This document shows, one piece after another, positions 58,419-64,000 of a DNA stretch of 64,000 nt. This DNA comes from Motacilla alba alba (Eukaryota > Chordata > Aves > Passeriformes > Motacillidae). Location: NCBI RefSeq assembly GCF_015832195.1, contig NC_052032.1:5028618-5092617 (forward strand), in the 5' to 3' direction. Position 1 is the first letter of the stretch. Each line of letters opens with the position of its first letter. The notes below the pieces were generated by a model. The model did not search any database, had not been told where the DNA came from, and was given only the letters and a program-made list of their open reading frames with translations. The position numbers and the translations under genes were made by a program.

Positions 58419-61400
58419 GTAACTACACTTTTTTTTTTCTCTCCTCTTTCAACAAAAGCAAAAGCCAAGTGATTTGGTCCCAGTGTAGGATTATAGCTAA
58501 GCAATCAATGTCTGAGCCCAGTGCACAGTTAGATGCATTTATTGCTGATGGTTGCAGTAGGGATGATATAGATGGTGTAGTTAAGAGCTGGCAAAAGAAC
58601 CAGGTTTTGTACAGGTGATTACATGTCCCACAGGATTTTCAGAGTCTGTCTGTCTGGTTGAACTGGTGGGAGTGAAGCACTTTGTGTCTAAAATATCACT
58701 GGTATCTACCTGCACTTGCCAGGACTTAACTGCTCTTAGAAACTGCCCCTTGAGACTGGGGCTTTATGGAATTAAATGTCTCTGGCAGATTTTTCCGTGG
58801 CTTTGGTGCACCCCAGGCACGCCTCTGTCAGCATAGGGGATGTCACATACAGAAATAATGTGAGTTCTAAAGGTAAGAGCAAATTTAAGGGAGGACAATC
58901 CTACAGGGTTGGCTGATAATAAAATGGCTATGGCTGGTTCAGTCTCTGTGCTGTAAGGGAATATTCTATGGAGGAGTGACACCTTCAGCCTGTCCTCACA
59001 CCCCTTCTCCAGCATCACCTCCCTGGTGCTGCCAGGAGCAAGACTAGGCTGAGGTACAATAACCAATGGCCCTACAAAAGGAGATTAAAACCTGAAAGCC
59101 AACAAAAACACCAAAAGAATATTAATCTTTAACAGTTGATAGTGAGTGCTGAGCATCTCTGCAATATCTGTTTGAAAAGGAGCCTTCTCCTCTTAAAATA
59201 GCAACACCTTTCCCACGTGGATGCTTTGCATGGGTATTTGCTGGAAGTGAACAGCTTCCCCTGCCGTCAGCAGACAACACTAAGTGGACTAGCAGGCTCC
59301 AGGGCTATCCTCTCAGTCTCTAAAACATGAAGGAAAAATAGAAATTTGGTCAACACTCAGCTGTCAGCCAGCCCATGGACCACTTTTTACAGGAGGGAGG
59401 GAATAGAGCCCTGCCATCAGCAATTTTGAAAAATGTAATATTTTCCAAATTCTGCCTCCATGCAAAGGAGGTGAACATCTGGCTGAATTACTTAGTCAAG
59501 CAGTTTTCAGAGCAAGTTTTATGTCAGCTCGTAAAGAGGCAGAACAAATACTGTGTCTTGGCATCTTGCTTTTCAAGTAGATTATGCTGTTTGGGTTCAC
59601 CTCTATCCATCATTTTACTCCTAAGATAATTATGGGATGGGGCCGTGTCTTTTGTTACCATCAATCTAAAGCAAACGCTTTCATTTCACTCTCATTGTAT
59701 TTACCTTGGTGTAGTTGATAGCTCCCCTCTGAGATACTTTGTCTCTGATAAAAGAATTTTGAAAAACTTGCCTGGTTTCCACACAATGAGAGAGAGCATT
59801 TCCTTCTGGGTGCCAGGAAACAAAACCTTCCAGGGAAGTAAAGGCTGTAAGAAAACATGGGTGACTTGAGGCTGTGTTATCACCCAGGATTTCCAAACAT
59901 GAGACTCAGAAGCAGCAAGAACTTGTTCACAGGGCAGTGTGAGGGTGAAATTAAGCCAATGCTGTGGGATTTTGAAAGCACTCTGGCTGTTACTCTAAGG
60001 ATTAGGAGTCTTCCTGTATGCTGGAAAATCACAGAACACAGAGGATGATCTTTCCATAAGTGTTACAAATCCAAAAGATTGTGAGGCGAGTTCATTTGCC
60101 GTGTGCTGACTAAGGGTCTGGGCAGTAACTTTTGGAACTGCTGCACTTATTCAACCCAGTTTTAGCTGTGGGCATCACATCTTGGCTGTTGGAATCTGGG
60201 AAGCTGCAAGTTATTCCTCTCCTGCCTTTTGGCTTCTTTTTCTTATACAGCTTTTTGTGTGGTGAAAGGGGGAGGGAAAGAAAGAGAGGGGAAAGAGGAC
60301 AATAAAATATTTTTTCCCCTTTTTCAGAGATGATCATGGGGTTGTTCAGGAATCTCTGTGTATCTCACTTCATGCACAGAGTCTGATAGAAGAGTTTTCC
60401 CCAGCTGCTCAAATGTTGCTACAGGAATGTTGCTAGCTTTGAGGCACCTAGGATCAGGCAGCTCTAAGCAAATGTTCTTTTTAAATAATGTGTTTTGATG
60501 GAAAAATCCACAGAGGAAAAAAGTTTGAAGGGGAAAAAATCCTCTGCTAAACTTGGAGCTGCTTCGGGAAGTCAGAATTACCTTGCATTTCACATTAGTT
60601 GATGACATCCCGTATCCCAGGAGATGTGACCCAACAGCCCAGGACAGTGGGATGGGATGGAGAGGAGATGGGCTGGGTGCACAGGAGCCCTGAGCTCTGT
60701 GCCTGGACCTGGTGCTGGAAAGTTCACATGTGTGTCCTGCAGGAGGATGCTTTAATCGGATTTTGCGTGGGCACCCGGAGTTTGGCTCCACCTTAGCGGG
60801 TTTTGAGGGAGAGGAGTGTTTGGGTTGTGCTTTTTTCTCTTAAGCACTCCTGGATGCCGTTGCTAACGAGGCTTTGGGATTGCAAACAGCAGCAGCATCC
60901 TCTGAGCACGGAAACATCCTTAGGTCTTTGCAGAGCAGCTACCAAATAAATAACTCCTAGGGCGTGCAGCATCTCTAGCAGAGACAGCCCCTGTCTGCCT
61001 CTGAGGGAGAACCTAAAAATACACGTAGAAATTGGAAGCTGGAGACTAGCTGCTTGCTTAAGTGGTAAATTTATTTTCTTAGGGATAAATCCTGATGCTT
61101 TTGAAGTCTGTGGCAAAGGTCCCACTTCACTTCAGTAAAGCCAGGCTTTGGCCTTTGCTGTTTCATGGGCTCTGGAGATTATCCAGAATGAAGACACTGC
61201 CATGATTCCTCTGCTCAGTGCAGAGAGGGGAAGGCTACTGAGAGACAGATCTGTTGGACAATATGGAATAAAAACAGTGAGGGACCAAGGATTTCAGAGT
61301 ATGGGAGAAACGCTGTCATTAACACTTGAACATGCTGTGCAGTAAATTACCCCTCTGCACAGAGTGGGAACGTTTCCATCCTTTTCTACATCTGACGCAC

Positions 61401-63476
61401 CTTCTCCAGGGTAGTGTCTGCTAGAAAATGAGTCAAGCTGCTTTAAAAAAGGAAGGTGGGAATAAAACTAAACTCAGGCAAAGTAAATACTGATTGACTT
61501 GTTCTTAATATACAAAAATGGCCAAGGTTTTTGCCAAAGTCGAGGAGCAGAGGTTTTCTCATCATTCTTCTCCCTTCTTTGCCAGCAATATTACAGGTCT
61601 CAGACTGCTTGAGTCTACAACCCTTCTGGCCAACATCAAGGGGCTCTTTAAATGCCAGTTCTCCAAATATTGTGTTCTGTGCAGAACATTTACTAGTTAA
61701 GGGTGAAAGCAGCTGAACACCAAGGCCCCTTAAGAAAATGAGCTAGGTTTTTTTTTTTTTCCTTTGGAGGACTGTTGATTTACTTTTAATCTAGGGAAGT
61801 TGCAATCCCATGGTGTTAGCCATGATTGACACCACCACCACCCTTCTGAGTGTTAAATTCTTGCCTTGCAACATCAGCATTTGGGTTGTACAGCCCTGAC
61901 TGGCTTCCCCAAAGAGCACTGAGATGGGAGAGTTGGCTGGTCCAGGAGTGGTGGGGATGGCATTTGGGCAGGAAGAGGGGAGGAAGTGCAGTTATCCTAG
62001 CTCAGTGTCAACAGTGCTAATGTCACAGGAATCATGAACACCTTAACAGGGTCATTTGGGTTGGAAAACCCTTTAAATCATCAAATCTAACTGTTAAGCC
62101 AGGGCTGCCAAGCCCACCACTAAACCATTAGATGTCCCCAAGTGCCACATCTGATGTTTTTTGAACACTTCCACGGCTGGTGACTCCACCACTTCACTGG
62201 GCAACTCATTCCAATGCTTTACAAACCTTTCGGTAAAGAAGCTTTTCCTAGTCTTCATTCTAACACCCCCTACCCCCAGCACAACCTGAGGGGCTTTTCC
62301 TCTCATCCTATTGCTTGTCACCTGGGAGCAGAACCTGACTACAACCTCCTGTCAGGGAGTTGCAGAGGGTGAGAAGCTCTGCCCTGAGCCTCCTTTTCCT
62401 CTAGGCTGAGCTCCTTTAGCTGCTCAACACAGGACCTTTTTCAGGTCTGGGCACATCTATCTTTGCAGCTTTGCTCACATAGACCTCAGCATCTTCTCCT
62501 AAGTAATTCAGCTGAGGCTGCTGCCAGCTGGCCCCAGTTTGTGTTGCTGTTGCCTGCTAATCTGAGCTGTGAATGATTCTGGATAGACCTCGGGGGCAGA
62601 AGGCAGGGGGTTCTGCTTGTCTGTCCATTGCAAATTCCTCCTGGAGTTGAGGAAGAAAGGTCCTCTGGGCATCAGTCTCTCTCCTCCTGTCTTGATCAAG
62701 TCATCTGGCTCCTTGGTGACATTATACAAGAGGCAAATCTCACCTCCACTACTCAGTGGCAGCTATAACCAATTTCTGAGCTCTTCACAAACCAGGTCTG
62801 GTTCCAACCTATTAAAATAATTTATTGCTGTAAGATGATCTGCTGGGGAAAAAAAGTACTGTTGAGAACCTTGAGCAGTTCACTGAAATCTAGGTGTAAT
62901 GTTTTTCATGCTGGGAGGCACCTGCGCTTCCCTAAACTCTCCAAAGATCAAAAGCTGCTGCTTGCTAGCTTGGAGAGAGACAGATACAAGACTTTTGCTT
63001 CCTCTGGAAGTTTTGTTGCTTGCCCTCTGGGGATACAAAATTTTGCAATCCCAGCTCAATCTGTTGTTCTAATTCCTTTCCAGCTATGTGGTCAGTACTC
63101 AGAATTAAATCCCAGGAAGAGGACTAGGGGAGCTCAGTGGGAAATTTCCTTGTAGTGAGGTCAGCTCCCTCCAGAACATCTGAGCTGGTCCCTGGTGGGA
63201 CAGGAGAACTCATCAGATGCACCATGGAGCTGACACATTTTGGCAATTCCTGGAAATCCCGTTGAGCATGCACTTGCTCCTCACATGATGTGAGAAGAGC
63301 TGTGAGTTCTCCATGCTGGTTATGGGAATATACAGTGAGAGGGTGGGATTAGATATGCAAGTTGGGATTTCCTGTAGCCTGTTGCCTTTGAGCATGGATT
63401 GGTTTGACCTCCCTCTACACCCATCCAGCCCTTGGGTCGCCCAGCACCTCACGTAATCCTTGTGCTTCCCTTTCAG
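58419..63476 (+). other. COL27A1: COL27A1 intron 2 (about 5.06 kb)
   Basis: The intron runs from GTAACT to GTGCTTCCCTTTCAG. It is mostly unremarkable spacer with T/A-runs near 58430 and 61748, and one long old CR1 remnant at 62046-62460. No additional in-phase exon is recognised. A phase-1 exon here cannot be excluded, but exons 2 and 3 join to give a family-typical sequence. Confidence 0.85.
62046..62460 (-). mobile_element. CR1 LINE fragment, older subfamily, in intron 2
   Basis: Plus-strand landmarks are GTCATTTGGGTTGGAAAACC, GGGCTGCCAAGCCCACCACT, ATGTCCCCAAGTGCCACATC, GGCTGGTGACTCCACCACTT, CTGGGCAACTCATTCCAATG, TATTGCTTGTCACCTGGGAG and CTAGGCTGAGCTCCTTTAGC. This is the reverse complement of a CR1 3' end of the subfamily also seen in sense orientation at 9645-9840. 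About 415 bp remain. Confidence 0.92.
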
Positions 63477-64000
63477 ATGTGGATGTTCTTCAAAGACTGG
63501 GCCTGTCAGGGAAAAGGCCATCGAGTGGATGGTCCTCCTCACGTACAGTTCCTCAAGGAGTCATTCCTTTCAAATCAGGGGTCATCTTCACTCAGCGAGC
63601 CCGTGTGGAAGCCCCACTCAGCGCCCTCCTCCCCGCAGGCTCCAGCTCTGACCTGCTCCTGGTGCTGAGCCTCTGCTCCCACCGCATCAACAACGCTTTT
63701 CTCTTTGCTGTCAGGAGCAAAAAGAACAAACTGCAGCTGGGGGTCCAGTTTGTGCCTGGGAAGATCATCGTCTACGTGGGCCACAAGCGCTCTGTATATT
63801 TTGATTACAATGTCCACGATGGCCGGTGGCACAATATGGCCATCAACATTCGTGGCCAGACAGTCACTTTATTTACTTCTTGTGGGAAGCGCAGAGTACA
63901 TGCGGATTTGCATTTTAAAAAGGACGAGGCGTTGGATCCACACGGATCTTTCCTCTTTGGGAAGATAAGCCAGCACTCAGTGCAGTTTGAAGGAGCCATC
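63477..64000 (+). CDS. COL27A1: COL27A1 exon 3, 5' part (TSPN/laminin-G domain, continues past window)
   Basis: The exon follows TTCCCTTTCAG and starts with AT, which completes an Asp codon with the last G of exon 2. The next 174 codons are open to the window end (residues 44-217). It reads [10 protein letters not shown], then [36 protein letters not shown] and FTSCGKRR, ending GSFLFGK and QFEGAI. This is the N-terminal thrombospondin-like (TSPN/LamG) domain of a minor fibrillar collagen. Cys109 and Cys178 are visible, and DGRWH (157-161) is a LamG hallmark. The chain forms homotrimeric fibrils of cartilage matrix, and this domain belongs to the N-propeptide region. COL27A1 fits better than COL24A1 by the IFTQRAR, SLCSHR and AFLFAVRS segments, as I remember them. 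In the family this exon is very long, so most of it lies outside the window. Confidence 0.95.

Noticed and set aside
58373..58618. 81-codon frame beginning inside exon 2
   Set aside because: Its first part follows the true exon 2 reading, but it then runs through the GTAACT donor into intron 2. The ATG is formed by another frame's bases and is not the real start.
63432..63668. Plus-strand frame crossing the exon 3 acceptor in another frame
   Set aside because: It is a shadow of COL27A1 exon 3. Only the frame entered in phase 1 gives the TSPN domain and stays open to the window end.
63477..64000. COL24A1 or another TSPN collagen as the gene identity
   Set aside because: The segments around IFTQRAR, SLCSHR and AFLFAVRS, and the [11 protein letters not shown] start, fit COL27A1 better from memory. 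A database search would settle it.
1..64000. CRISPR arrays, bacterial operons, tRNA or rRNA genes
   Set aside because: The tandem repeats lack spacer structure, the genome is vertebrate, and no tRNA or rRNA signature was seen on reading.

Overview
The window looks like vertebrate, specifically avian, genomic DNA. It carries many 3'-truncated CR1 LINE fragments in both orientations, CpG-poor spacer DNA around a single strong CpG island, and spliced coding exons separated by kilobase introns. An LTR near 19.1-19.5 kb resembles one I remember as common in songbirds, so a passerine is my best guess. The species cannot be named from the sequence.

The only protein-coding gene I can support is the 5' end of a plus-strand fibrillar collagen gene, best matched to COL27A1 (collagen alpha-1(XXVII)). 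Three exons join in one reading frame. Exon 1 (CDS 50239-50294) gives a short basic N-terminus, exon 2 (58348-58418) gives the hydrophobic core of the signal peptide, and exon 3 (63477 to beyond 64000) gives the start of the mature protein and most of a TSPN/laminin-G domain. Intron 1 is about 8.05 kb and intron 2 about 5.06 kb. Exon 3 runs off the window. A TATA-like box at 49895 and a CpG island at about 50.16-52.14 kb mark the likely promoter. The inferred leader holds four short upstream ORFs. A second TATA-like box and strong splice donor at 48.45-48.89 kb could be an alternative or non-coding first exon.

Layout: 1-48.3 kb is a gene desert with CR1 fragments, one LTR, three notable minisatellites, simple repeats and a few candidate regulatory islands. 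48.3-52.2 kb is the promoter region with exon 1. 52.2-58.3 kb is intron 1, 58.42-63.48 kb is intron 2, and 63.48-64 kb is exon 3. In mammals, as I recall, COL27A1 has a similar-sized gap before KIF12, so the desert probably holds distal regulatory DNA for COL27A1, which is known mainly from cartilage.

I found no tRNA, rRNA, CRISPR array, intact mobile element or second protein gene. The most useful observations are the assembled N-terminus with its split signal peptide, the tandem uORFs, the possible second promoter, a G-rich 32-bp minisatellite open in all three forward frames, a duplicated block with a 38-bp array expanded in one copy, and an unexplained 25-bp exact match between two spacer sites.
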